From: JAVBKV01 sp031553885
Lineage (GTDB): Bacteria; Bacteroidota; Bacteroidia; Bacteroidales; Azobacteroidaceae
Assembly (NCBI GenBank): GCA_031553885.1
Contig: JAVBKV010000025.1
Location: forward strand, 1 to 11,127
Direction: 5' to 3'
Length of the DNA stretch: 11,127 bases
Shown here: piece by piece, positions 1-7,505 of the stretch
How the letters are laid out: every line of letters starts with the position of its first letter
Position numbering within the stretch: the first letter of the stretch is position 1
Position numbers and translations under genes: made by a program
Notes under the pieces: generated by a model
The model's input: only the letters and a program-made list of their open reading frames with translations
Databases searched by the model: none
What the model was told of the DNA's origin: nothing

Positions 1-42
1 TTCGTGTCCCTCTGAACACTACGTATTTCTGGAAAGCGGATG

Positions 43-74
43 CAAAGGTAATCCTTTTAATAATACAACACAAA
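43..74 (-). promoter_or_regulatory. Outward-facing Bacteroidetes-type promoter
   Basis: Read on the minus strand, positions 50-43 spell TACCTTTG, an exact match to the Bacteroidetes -7 element TAnnTTTG. Positions 74-71 give TTTG, the -33 element, with 20 bases between the two. Transcription would start near position 36 and leave the window to the left, so the gene it serves is not visible. It lies downstream of the cardiolipin synthase stop and points the same way, so the next gene has its own start. The match is by eye to a short consensus in A+T-rich DNA. Confidence 0.5.
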
Positions 75-177
75 TATTTTTTGCCCTTTTTTTATAATAA
101 TAACCACAATCTGCACTGAATCAATCAAATATTTTTTGGAATTATTTTTCAAAGCACACCTGAAATTCCGTTTTTCC

Positions 178-1593
178 CTACATAAGGGGGGCTATCAACC
201 GCATAACCGATTCCAACAATCGCTTCCACGAAGAACGATTGCGCCATTCTTTGAGTAACACTTCCCTACACCCGGCCAGGTCTTCAAAAAAGATTTCTTT
301 ATTTCGTCGGGCCAATGCCGGATCATACAAATAGCAATTGATTTCAAAATTGGATTCAAAACTCCGGAAATCCATATTAGCCGACCCGATCACCGATATT
401 TTATCGTCAGCCACCATTGTTTTGGCATGAACAAACTGATCCTGCAACTCATAAATACGTAGCCCACAACTCAGTAAATCTTCATAATACGAACGGGCCG
501 CCGGATCAACATACACCGAATCTGATTTTTTGGAAACCATCAAACGCACATCAACTCCGCTTAAAGCTGCTGTCTGCAATGCCTGAAACAAGGATTCCGT
601 CGGCAGAAAATAAGGGGTTTGAATATAAATGTACGTTCTTGCCTGTATAATAATACTGATGGTTGCCTGTAAGAGATTCCGGAAAGAACTGATCGGCCCG
701 CCGGTAACAATCTGCATCTGATTCTCTGTCATCGTCTCACACGGAGGAAAGTAAATTTTATCTTCAATCCTTTTTTCTCCGGAGGAATACCAATCGATCA
801 GAAAATTCGACTGCAACCCATGAGTTCCCTTTCCGACCATCCGTAAATGTGTATCCCGCCAAGATGGATCCAACGCATATTCATCTCCCACATTCATACC
901 TCCCACATAACCGATTTGTCCGTCGATAACCACAATTTTCCGATGATTTCTGTAATTGACTTTACTTCTTAAGGCCGGCAATGAAACCTTCATAAAAGAA
1001 GCGACTTCCACTCCGGCATCTTTCATTTCATTATAAAACTTTTTCGGAACAGCCCAGTTCGCCACATTATCATACAAAAAACGAACCTCCACTCCTTCCG
1101 ATGCTTTTTTCATCAACATGGATTTAACTTTCCGACCGGTTTCATCATTATTAAAAATGAAATACTCGATATGTATGTGATGGCGGGCGTTTTCCATATC
1201 TTCCAGCAAGGAACTAAATTTTCTTTCCCCGGTAGTAATTACTTCCACCTCGCTCCCATACAATACAGGAGAATAATTCGTATGTTCCAGCAACGTAATC
1301 AACGTAGAAAACTCGGGTAGGATTTTTTCCGATTCAACAACCTCTTTATTTCCCGGATTTACATCCTTTATCCGCTTGTAATACTTGATTGATATATGCT
1401 TCATACGCCGGGTATCCTGACCGAAAAAATAAAAAAGCACCAACCCTACACCCGGCAGCAACATGAGTACCAATATCCAGGATAATGTCCGGATCGGATT
1501 CCTGTTCTCAGAGATGACGACCAAAACCGTACTGATGATTAACAGTACATAAATAATATAACCGATCATCTGAAAAAGCGACATGGATTCCAT
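178..1593 (-). CDS. cls: Cardiolipin synthase, two-HKD phospholipase D family
   Basis: This enzyme would make cardiolipin at the inner membrane by transferring a phosphatidyl group between two phosphatidylglycerols. The 471-residue length is normal for bacterial Cls. Two hydrophobic segments at about residues 10-29 and 36-57 form the usual N-terminal anchor (PLDc_N type, ending LVLFYFFGQD). Two HxKxxxxD motifs follow: H217/K219/D224 in NHRKIVVIDG and H389/K391/D396 in FVHAKTMVAD, each followed by a conserved G-x-x-N segment (GGMN, GSANMDFRS). Both catalytic lobes look intact. The first ATG (1593) is used; a second Met four codons in is equally possible. A minus-strand promoter lies at 1622-1653, so the gene is transcribed divergently from the DUF2975 gene. 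No convincing terminator is visible after the TAG at 178-180. Family certain; substrate assigned by family. Confidence 0.93.
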   Translation of the reverse strand: MESMSLFQMIGYIIYVLLIISTVLVVISENRNPIRTLSWILVLMLLPGVGLVLFYFFGQDTRRMKHISIKYYKRIKDVNPGNKEVVESEKILPEFSTLITLLEHTNYSPVLYGSEVEVITTGERKFSSLLEDMENARHHIHIEYFIFNNDETGRKVKSMLMKKASEGVEVRFLYDNVANWAVPKKFYNEMKDAGVEVASFMKVSLPALRSKVNYRNHRKIVVIDGQIGYVGGMNVGDEYALDPSWRDTHLRMVGKGTHGLQSNFLIDWYSSGEKRIEDKIYFPPCETMTENQMQIVTGGPISSFRNLLQATISIIIQARTYIYIQTPYFLPTESLFQALQTAALSGVDVRLMVSKKSDSVYVDPAARSYYEDLLSCGLRIYELQDQFVHAKTMVADDKISVIGSANMDFRSFESNFEINCYLYDPALARRNKEIFFEDLAGCREVLLKEWRNRSSWKRLLESVMRLIAPLM

Positions 1594-1621
1594 TTTGGCC
1601 TATTTTTTATACTTTGTGTTA

Positions 1622-1653
1622 CAAATATACGATTTTGTTGTATTCAGTACAAA
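1622..1653 (-). promoter_or_regulatory. Promoter of cls
   Basis: On the minus strand, 1629-1622 reads TATATTTG, fitting the -7 consensus TAnnTTTG, and 1653-1650 reads TTTG at the -33 position with 20 bases between. The predicted start of transcription near 1615 leaves a leader of about 20 bases before the cls ATG. Assignment rests on consensus match and position only. Confidence 0.55.
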
Positions 1654-1697
1654 TTCGGCGATCCTCTTTTATCGTTTTTTCTTAATTACAATATTTT

Positions 1698-1771
1698 TTT
1701 ATTGATTTTCGATAAATAATTTGTTTTATTCAAAATATTGTATTTATCTTTGCATATCGAAAAACAATAAA
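1698..1771. repeat. 17-base inverted repeat flanking a promoter
   Basis: The left arm at 1698-1714 (TTTATTGATTTTCGATA) and the right arm at 1755-1771 (TATCGAAAAACAATAAA) are reverse complements at 16 of 17 positions, with 40 bases between. The enclosed 40 bases hold both elements of the rightward promoter (1720-1752). The left arm is upstream of the -33 element and therefore not transcribed, so this is not an RNA hairpin of the leader; it acts, if at all, as DNA. It could be an operator pair or the recombination arms of an invertible promoter. Confidence 0.6.
1720..1752 (+). promoter_or_regulatory. Promoter of the DUF2975/HTH unit
   Basis: TTTG at 1720-1723 and TATCTTTG at 1745-1752 match the Bacteroidetes -33 and -7 elements with a 21-base gap. 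The predicted start near 1759 gives a leader of about 50 bases before the ATG at 1810. The promoter sits between the arms of the inverted repeat at 1698-1771 and overlaps one TACAATATT half-site (1734-1742), so regulation at DNA level is likely. Confidence 0.55.
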
Positions 1772-1809
1772 TATCCATTGAAATACAATATTAACTGTTA
1801 TATAATATA

Positions 1810-2493
1810 ATGAATACGAGACTAAAAATTCTGACGATTTTGTTTTCCATTGCTTATGGAATATTGGTTTTTGACACGGTGGTATCCACCTTTATGCCTG
1901 CATTCATTGCCGGAATCGAAGACGGCTGGAATGACGCCAAAGAAGATCATAAAAATAAAGACAAAGAAAGAGGGTCTTCGGAAATAATACATTGTTATGT
2001 ACAACCTCACGAGGGAATTTATTCCTTTCCAACCCCTGTAATCAACATGAAAACAGGACTCCGGGTTTTTATGGAAACAAACACTATCAAGGTAAAAATA
2101 GAGGATGCCCCCCAATTAAGCCTCGGGCTGATTATCGTCAAAGTAATCGAATTTTTTGTAAGCCTGGCTTTATTGTTTTTTCTCATTTTCATACCTATAC
2201 AGGCATATAAAATTATTCGCTCCATACACAAGAACATCATTTTCGATGAACAAAATATCCGCAGAATCCGCCGTATCGGTTATGCACTTCTGATCATGTT
2301 TGGTCTATCGTTGTTTGTAGCAACGGTTTCAACAATGACAGCCAGGGAATTATTAAGTCTGGAAGACTACAAGATTATATTTACCATGCAGGATGATTAC
2401 GGAAGCCTGATGTTCGGATTGGTTGTGTTGCTGTTTGCAGAAGTATTAAAAATAGCCACAAGCATCAAAGAAGAACAAGATCTGACTGTATAA
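1810..2493 (+). CDS. DUF2975 family membrane protein
   Basis: The 227-residue product is an inner membrane protein of unknown function. Hydrophobic segments lie at about residues 7-29, 104-133, 157-176 and 197-217. A roughly 75-residue polar loop rich in charged residues (about 30-105) separates the first two. Two stretches are characteristic of DUF2975 proteins: IIFDEQNIRRIRRIGYALL (about 143-161) between the second and third membrane segments, and the ending AEVLKIATSIKEEQDLTV (210-227). The gene is followed after 20 bases by a small HTH gene. This DUF2975-then-HTH order is widespread; Bacillus yoaS/yozG are related examples. The partnership suggests that the membrane protein senses something or controls the regulator, but I know of no settled function. 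Family assignment is firm, role unknown. Confidence 0.85.
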   Translation: MNTRLKILTILFSIAYGILVFDTVVSTFMPAFIAGIEDGWNDAKEDHKNKDKERGSSEIIHCYVQPHEGIYSFPTPVINMKTGLRVFMETNTIKVKIEDAPQLSLGLIIVKVIEFFVSLALLFFLIFIPIQAYKIIRSIHKNIIFDEQNIRRIRRIGYALLIMFGLSLFVATVSTMTARELLSLEDYKIIFTMQDDYGSLMFGLVVLLFAEVLKIATSIKEEQDLTV

Positions 2494-2513
2494 CGTTATT
2501 AAAAAGAAGAATT

Positions 2514-2723
2514 ATGCCAATTATAGTAAACGTAGACGTCATGATGGCCAAGCGGAAGATTTCACTCAATGAGCTTTCGGATAAGATAGACATTACACCG
2601 GCCAATTTATCCATCCTGAAAACGGGAAAAGCGAAAGCAATCCGTTTCAGCACATTGGAGGCATTATGCAAAGTACTGGACTGCCAGCCCGGTGATATTC
2701 TGGAATTCAGAGAAGAAGAATAA
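2514..2723 (+). CDS. Small Cro/C1-type HTH regulator (YozG-like)
   Basis: A 69-residue single-domain DNA-binding protein, probably a dimeric transcription factor in the cytoplasm. Residues about 17-39 (ISLNELSDKIDITPANLSIL and after) carry the helix-turn-helix. The block FSTLEALCKVLDCQPGDILE (45-64) is the usual closing part of this domain. No sensor or effector domain is present, so any signal must come from a partner; the DUF2975 membrane protein encoded 20 bases upstream is the natural one. The last bases run close to sppA (31-base gap), so the two may be co-transcribed. The half-sites at 1687-1792 could be its binding sites, giving autoregulation (inference). Its closest named relatives are the YozG-like regulators paired with DUF2975 proteins. 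Confidence 0.85.
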   Translation: MPIIVNVDVMMAKRKISLNELSDKIDITPANLSILKTGKAKAIRFSTLEALCKVLDCQPGDILEFREEE

Positions 2724-2754
2724 AATAAATAGTATCAATTTAATAATTAACAAC

Positions 2755-4563
2755 ATGAAAGATTTTTTTAAAATGATGTTTGCATCCACCTTGGGGTTCA
2801 TCATCGCCAGTGTCATTTTATCGATTTTATCGTTTATTATTTTTATGGGTGTAGCGGCATCTTTGTCAAGTACGCCAACCTATAATTTAAAGAAAAACAC
2901 CATCATGAACCTAGATCTGAACGGTGTTATTAACGAACGGGAAAGTTCCAATCCCTGGGATATGTTACTTGGTTCGGACAATAAAAGTCTGGGGTTGAAT
3001 GACATCCTGAATGGTATTAAAAAGGCAAAGGAAAATGAAAACATCAAGGGTATCTACATCAAAGCGGGTATGCTTCATACGGGATTTGCCACCCTGGAAC
3101 CGATCCGTAAAGCGTTGATCGATTTCAAGGAAAGCGGTAAGTTCATCGTAACGTACGGGGAAACAATGTCGCAAGGTGCTTATTATGTAGCAAGCGTATC
3201 CGATAAAATTTTCATGAACCCGCAGGGTATGTTCATGTTTATGGGATTAGGCAGCTCCAAGCAATACAACAAAGGGGTATTCGAAAAATGGGGTGTTCAA
3301 ATGCAGGTATTCCGCGTCGGAACTTATAAATCATACGTAGAGCCTTATATCCAGGACAAAATGAGCGATGCCAACCGCGAACAGGTTACTTCTTACCTCA
3401 ATGATATCTGGGGAACTTTGCTTCCTGCTATCGCAGAAAGCCGCAAGGTTTCTGTGGAAGACCTGAATCGTTACGCCGACGAATTCCTGATGCTTTCCAA
3501 ACCGGAAAATGTTGTTTCCTATGGTTTGATCGATGAACTTAAATACGGTCCGGAAGTAGAAAGTTACCTAAAAGAACAAGTAGCTCTAGAAAAAGACAAA
3601 GACCTTCAACTGGCCAGCGTGGGAAATATGAAAACAGTACCGTTCTCAACCAAGAAGGTCAGCAAAAATAAAATCGCCATCCTGTATGCCGAAGGAAGTA
3701 TTGTCGACGATGCCGTATCCAGCCTGTATTCCGGAAATGTTATTACGGCCAAGGAATACGTAAAAGAATTAAAAAAATTACAGGAAGACGAAAGTGTAAA
3801 AGCGGTAGTATTCCGTGTTAACTCCGGTGGAGGTAGCGCTTATGCATCCGAACAGATCTGGCATGCTGTAAAAGAACTGAAAGCTGTAAAACCGATTATT
3901 GTCTCCATGGGTGACTACGCTGCATCCGGAGGTTATTACATTTCCTGTGCTGCCAACAAAATTATAGCCGAACCAACTACCATTACCGGATCAATCGGCA
4001 TCTTCGGATTATACCCGAGTGGAGAAGAACTGGCTAAGAAAATGGGCGCCAGCTACGATGGCGTCGCAACAAATAAACACGCTCTGTTTGGCGGTGATGT
4101 ATTGTCTATTCCATACATCGGAATCGGCCTCCTTCCCGCCCGGCCGTTGAATACAGAAGAACAGGCACTGATGCAGGGATATGTTGAAAGAGGTTACGAC
4201 TTATTTATAAGCCGTTGTTCAGAAGGACGCTCCAAAACAAAAGAGGAAATCGACTCCATCGGACAGGGACGTGTATGGACCGGTAACCAGGCCATAAAAC
4301 TGGGTCTGGTCGACCAGCTCGGAGGAATGGCTGATGCCGTTAAATTGGCTGCCGAAGCTGCTGGAATCGAAGATTATTCATTATCCGATTATCCGGCAAA
4401 AAAAGATTTCTTCACTCAACTGATGGAAGAATCCCTGGGTGGAGCTAAAACCAGTATTATGAAAGAATTCATGGGTAAAGAGGCTTACGAACAAAAATGT
4501 TTCCTGAAAGCCATCGAATCCTGTGATTTCCGTCAGGCAATCATTTTCAGTGAAGTTTATTAA
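2755..4563 (+). CDS. sppA: Signal peptide peptidase SppA, long (67K) type
   Basis: A membrane-anchored serine protease that cleaves leftover signal peptides in the inner membrane. The 602-residue product has an N-terminal membrane segment (about 9-36) and the tandem duplicated S49 architecture of the long SppA class. The catalytic Lys is K192 in RVGTYKSYVEP of the first repeat. The nucleophile is S391 in GDYAASGGYYISCAA of the second. The glycine-rich RVNSGGGSAYASE (354-366) and the TGSIGIFG block (411-418) are also typical. The start at 2755 (MKDFFKMM) is preferred because it gives the family-standard short cytoplasmic lead before the membrane segment; an in-frame ATG at 2692 would overlap the HTH gene by 32 bases and add 21 residues unlike the family. 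The C-terminus (QAIIFSEVY) differs somewhat from the endings I recall but aligns without a frameshift. No own promoter is clear, so it probably shares the upstream transcript. Confidence 0.95.
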   Translation: MKDFFKMMFASTLGFIIASVILSILSFIIFMGVAASLSSTPTYNLKKNTIMNLDLNGVINERESSNPWDMLLGSDNKSLGLNDILNGIKKAKENENIKGIYIKAGMLHTGFATLEPIRKALIDFKESGKFIVTYGETMSQGAYYVASVSDKIFMNPQGMFMFMGLGSSKQYNKGVFEKWGVQMQVFRVGTYKSYVEPYIQDKMSDANREQVTSYLNDIWGTLLPAIAESRKVSVEDLNRYADEFLMLSKPENVVSYGLIDELKYGPEVESYLKEQVALEKDKDLQLASVGNMKTVPFSTKKVSKNKIAILYAEGSIVDDAVSSLYSGNVITAKEYVKELKKLQEDESVKAVVFRVNSGGGSAYASEQIWHAVKELKAVKPIIVSMGDYAASGGYYISCAANKIIAEPTTITGSIGIFGLYPSGEELAKKMGASYDGVATNKHALFGGDVLSIPYIGIGLLPARPLNTEEQALMQGYVERGYDLFISRCSEGRSKTKEEIDSIGQGRVWTGNQAIKLGLVDQLGGMADAVKLAAEAAGIEDYSLSDYPAKKDFFTQLMEESLGGAKTSIMKEFMGKEAYEQKCFLKAIESCDFRQAIIFSEVY

Positions 4564-4585
4564 TATTCGTTTTTAGTTAGATTCT

Positions 4586-4631
4586 GAATGCAAAGTCACG
4601 ACAGGACAAAACGGTCCGGTGACTTTGCTTC
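4586..4631. terminator. Strong hairpin between sppA and the M16 peptidase gene
   Basis: GCAAAGTCAC (4590-4599) pairs perfectly with GTGACTTTGC (4619-4628). An inner GGAC/GTCC stem (4604-4607 with 4614-4617) closes a six-base loop. Three more outer pairs (GAA 4586-4588 with TTC 4629-4631) form if T4589 is bulged. It begins 22 bases after the sppA stop. There is no long T tract after the stem, only TT then CAATAT, so it may be a weak terminator, an attenuating or mRNA-stabilising hairpin, or a bidirectional element. It would separate sppA from the downstream gene at RNA level. Confidence 0.5.
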
Positions 4632-4661
4632 AATATCCCTTAATTTCAAACAAGTAACACG

Positions 4662-7469
4662 ATGAAAAAAATTGTATTATCGCTGCTATTCATATTTACC
4701 AGCTTATTGTATCTTTCGGCTCAACGCCAACAGAATCCGTTACCCACCGATCCGAATGTCAGACTCGGAAAATTAAACAACGGATTGACTTATTACATCC
4801 GTCATAATGAATTACCAAAAGATAGAGCTGAATTTTTCATTGCTCAAAAAGCAGGAGCTATTCTGGAAGAAGACGAGCAAAACGGGCTGGCTCATTTTCT
4901 TGAGCACATGGCCTTTAACGGAAGTAAACACTTTCCCGGGAATGCAATGATCGATTACCTGGAAAGCATTGGTGTCAAATTCGGACTGAACCTGAATGCC
5001 GGCACCGGAATTAATCAAACGGTCTACAATATTTCAGACGTTCCGGTCATCCGCGAAGGGGTTGTCGATTCCTGTATTCTTATCCTGCACGACTGGTCGG
5101 GAGCATTGACTCTGGACGAAACCGAAATCAACAAAGAGCGTGGCGTAATCAGGGAAGAAATGCGTAGTTACGGAGGTGCCGGTTTCCGCTTACAGGAACA
5201 AATGCTTCCGCAGATTCTTCCGGGTAATAAGTATTCTAAACGGAATATTATCGGAACCGCTGATATTATCATGAACTTCAAACCTCAGACACTGAGGGAT
5301 TTTTACCACAAATGGTACCGTCCTGATTTACAAGCCATCATTATTATCGGAGACATCGATGTGGATAAAGTGGAAGCCAAAATTAAATCCATTTTTGCAG
5401 ACATACCTGCTCCTGTCAACCCAACAGAAAGACCCTATTATGCAGTCGAAGACAACGACACTCCCCTGGTAAGTATCGCTACCGATAAAGAAGCTGTTTC
5501 CACCCAGGTAGCCATTGATTTCAAACACAAACGTCTTCCTATGGAAGAAAGGGCAACTCTAAAAGGACTGGCCATTAATTTCTTGTATGCTGTTTCGGCA
5601 CAAATGATTAACGACCGGTTGGGTGAAATCCGGGAAAAAGCGGATGCTCCTTTCTCCAACGCTGGATCGTATAACTCCACTTTTGCGAACACCAATACGG
5701 AAGAAAGCTGGAGCATCATTGCAATTGCCAAAGAAAATAAGGTTGAAGATGCTTTGAAATCCATTACACGGGAAATTGAAAGGGTAAACCGTTTTGGCTT
5801 CACCCCTTCGGAATGTGAAAGGGCCAAAGCCAAGATGCTAACCATATATGAAAACGCTTTCAAAGAAAAAGACAAAACCCCCAATGTCCGCTATGCCAGG
5901 GAATATGCCGAACATTTCCTGGATGGAGGATACATTCCCGGAATTGAGGTCGAATATAACATTCTCAACTCAATCGTTCCCAACCTGAATGCAGATGCTA
6001 TTAACAAAAACATCCAGGAGATTCTTGGAGATAAAAATGTCGTTATTAAGTTACAGATGCCCTTGAAAGAAGGATTGGAAGTTCCGACGAAGGATCAGTT
6101 GCTGACCTGGTTCAAGGAAGCTAAAAGTGAAAATATCCAGGCTTATCAGGATAAAGTCAGTAACGAACCGCTGCTGAAAGAACTTCCCAAAGGTGGAAAT
6201 ATCAAAAGTGAAAGCAAGGATCCTGTTTTCGGGACCACTAATTTTACGTTGTCGAACGGAGTAAAAGTGGTAATCAAACCTACCAATTTCAAAGATAACG
6301 AGATTTTGATGACAGCTACCAGTCCCGGCGGATCATCGCTTTTCCCCGAAAAGGAAGTAGTTAACATTAAATTATATAACTCAGTTGCTGAATTAGGGGG
6401 AGTGGGTACTTTCAGCAAAACAGATCTATCCAAAGTCCTGGCAGGAAAACAAGTATCCGCAGGCTTATCAATGGGGCTAACTTACGAAGGTTTATCTGGA
6501 TCTTCCTCCATCAAGGATTTTGAAACCATGCTTCAGTTGGTTTACCTGAATTTTACGGCTCCCCGTATGGACGAAGAGGCTTATCAGGCATTCCTGAACA
6601 GGATGAAATCTCAATTGGAAAGCCAGGAGGCTAATCCACAGGTAGCATTAATAGATACCCTGAATAAAACGTTTTATGTTAATCCGGCCAGAAACAGCCG
6701 GCTTAAAACAGCTGATCTGGAAAAGGCTAACTATCAAACCATCATGAACTGGAGGACCGACCGTTACAAAGATGCCAGCGATTTTACTTTCATCTTTGTC
6801 GGCAATATCAATCCCGATAGTACCAAAGCATTAATCGCTCAGTACCTGGGAGGTCTCCCTTCCATTCACCGGAAAGAGACTTTTGCCAAAATAAATGCGG
6901 ACCTCAGGAAAGGATTTATTAAAAAAGATTTCAATAAACAAATGGAGAATCCGAAGGCTACCGTAGTCGACCTGTATACCGGAACGTTGCCTTACGACTT
7001 GATTACCAAAGTAAAAGCCAACATGCTTCAACAAATTCTGACAATCATATATACCGAAAAAGTACGTGAAAAAGAAGGAGGAACTTACAGCGTGGGAGCC
7101 CGTTGCAATATATCCAATTATCCGAAAGGACAAACAACACTCCAGATTTCTTTTGAGACAGAACCTACAAAGAAAGATTACCTCAATGAAATCATTCACC
7201 GGGAATTCAAAGCCCTGGCTACTGATGGCCCCAGCACTGAAAATTTTCAGAAAGTGAAGGAATACATGTTGAAAAGTCAACAGGAAAAAGAGCGTGAAAA
7301 CAATTATTGGGATGATATCATTACAAGTTATTACAGGTACAATTACAATGGTTACAGCGACTACGTCAAAACCGTAAACGCAATAACCCCTGATGACATC
7401 AAAAAATTAGCACAAACAATTCTCGATCAAAAGAATTTGATTGAAGTGATTATGACAGGTGTAAAATAA
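4662..7469 (+). CDS. Exported M16 (pitrilysin-type) zinc peptidase
   Basis: A two-lobed zinc peptidase of 935 residues, near the usual size for PqqL-like single-chain M16 enzymes. It begins with a signal peptide (residues 1-20, likely cut after LYLSA before Gln21), so it acts in the periplasm or is membrane-attached. The inverted zinc motif is HFLEH (H78, E81, H82). The downstream E-x6-E pair E159/E166 in KERGVIREE supplies the third ligand (E166). The second lobe lacks a zinc motif, as expected, but has the R/Y pair (R802, Y809) in VREKEGGTYSVG that helps bind substrate. One oddity: the segment after the zinc motif reads NAGTGINQTVYN (112-123) where many relatives have NAYTSxDETVY. The gene sits between sppA and lpxK, 98 bases after sppA beyond a hairpin. 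Substrate unknown; peptide degradation is the best guess. Confidence 0.92.
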   Translation: MKKIVLSLLFIFTSLLYLSAQRQQNPLPTDPNVRLGKLNNGLTYYIRHNELPKDRAEFFIAQKAGAILEEDEQNGLAHFLEHMAFNGSKHFPGNAMIDYLESIGVKFGLNLNAGTGINQTVYNISDVPVIREGVVDSCILILHDWSGALTLDETEINKERGVIREEMRSYGGAGFRLQEQMLPQILPGNKYSKRNIIGTADIIMNFKPQTLRDFYHKWYRPDLQAIIIIGDIDVDKVEAKIKSIFADIPAPVNPTERPYYAVEDNDTPLVSIATDKEAVSTQVAIDFKHKRLPMEERATLKGLAINFLYAVSAQMINDRLGEIREKADAPFSNAGSYNSTFANTNTEESWSIIAIAKENKVEDALKSITREIERVNRFGFTPSECERAKAKMLTIYENAFKEKDKTPNVRYAREYAEHFLDGGYIPGIEVEYNILNSIVPNLNADAINKNIQEILGDKNVVIKLQMPLKEGLEVPTKDQLLTWFKEAKSENIQAYQDKVSNEPLLKELPKGGNIKSESKDPVFGTTNFTLSNGVKVVIKPTNFKDNEILMTATSPGGSSLFPEKEVVNIKLYNSVAELGGVGTFSKTDLSKVLAGKQVSAGLSMGLTYEGLSGSSSIKDFETMLQLVYLNFTAPRMDEEAYQAFLNRMKSQLESQEANPQVALIDTLNKTFYVNPARNSRLKTADLEKANYQTIMNWRTDRYKDASDFTFIFVGNINPDSTKALIAQYLGGLPSIHRKETFAKINADLRKGFIKKDFNKQMENPKATVVDLYTGTLPYDLITKVKANMLQQILTIIYTEKVREKEGGTYSVGARCNISNYPKGQTTLQISFETEPTKKDYLNEIIHREFKALATDGPSTENFQKVKEYMLKSQQEKERENNYWDDIITSYYRYNYNGYSDYVKTVNAITPDDIKKLAQTILDQKNLIEVIMTGVK

Positions 7470-7481
7470 AGGTTATATTTG
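7451..7481 (+). promoter_or_regulatory. Probable promoter of lpxK-punA-thiL
   Basis: TATATTTG at 7474-7481 fits the -7 consensus TAnnTTTG. The -33 position, 19 bases upstream, has TATG (7451-7454), three of four matches to TTTG. The -33 part lies inside the end of the M16 gene. A start near 7488 would leave a leader of about 18 bases before the lpxK ATG. Read-through from the M16 gene is also possible, since the gap is only 36 bases with no hairpin. Confidence 0.4.
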
Positions 7482-7505
7482 CAGTCATATTGAATGATTC
7501 TGTAA

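Larger units (their letters stand above)
1687..1792. repeat. Three TACAATATT half-sites around a promoter
   Basis: TACAATATT occurs at 1687-1695 (plus), as its reverse complement AATATTGTA at 1734-1742, and again at 1784-1792 (plus). Copies two and three are part of a perfect 12-base inverted repeat, AATATTGTATTT (1734-1745) and AAATACAATATT (1781-1792). The copies are spaced 47 and 50 bases apart and bracket the -33 element and the probable transcription start of the DUF2975/HTH unit. Such an arrangement fits an operator for a dimeric regulator that can loop or bridge sites. The small HTH protein encoded at 2514-2723 is the obvious candidate, but this is inference. The region is very A+T-rich, which raises the chance of coincidence. 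Confidence 0.5.

Noticed and set aside
138..169. GGAATT/AATTCC hairpin below cls as a cls terminator
   Set aside because: The T tract (TTTTT at 171-175) follows on the plus strand, the wrong direction for cls, and the stem is only six pairs with a 20-base loop.
2692..2754. Upstream in-frame ATG that would extend SppA by 21 residues
   Set aside because: It overlaps the HTH gene by 32 bases, and the extra residues (MIFWNSEKKNKINS...) are not like SppA N-termini. The ATG at 2755 gives the usual short lead to the membrane anchor.
4470..4563. Possible frameshift at the SppA C-terminus
   Set aside because: The ending QAIIFSEVY looked unusual, but it aligns in place with the QAR-type endings of relatives and no other frame offers a better tail.
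5438..7280. Long minus-strand ORFs (148 and 149 codons at 5438-5884 and 6831-7280)
   Set aside because: Both lie entirely within the well-supported M16 gene in antisense and show no protein family features.
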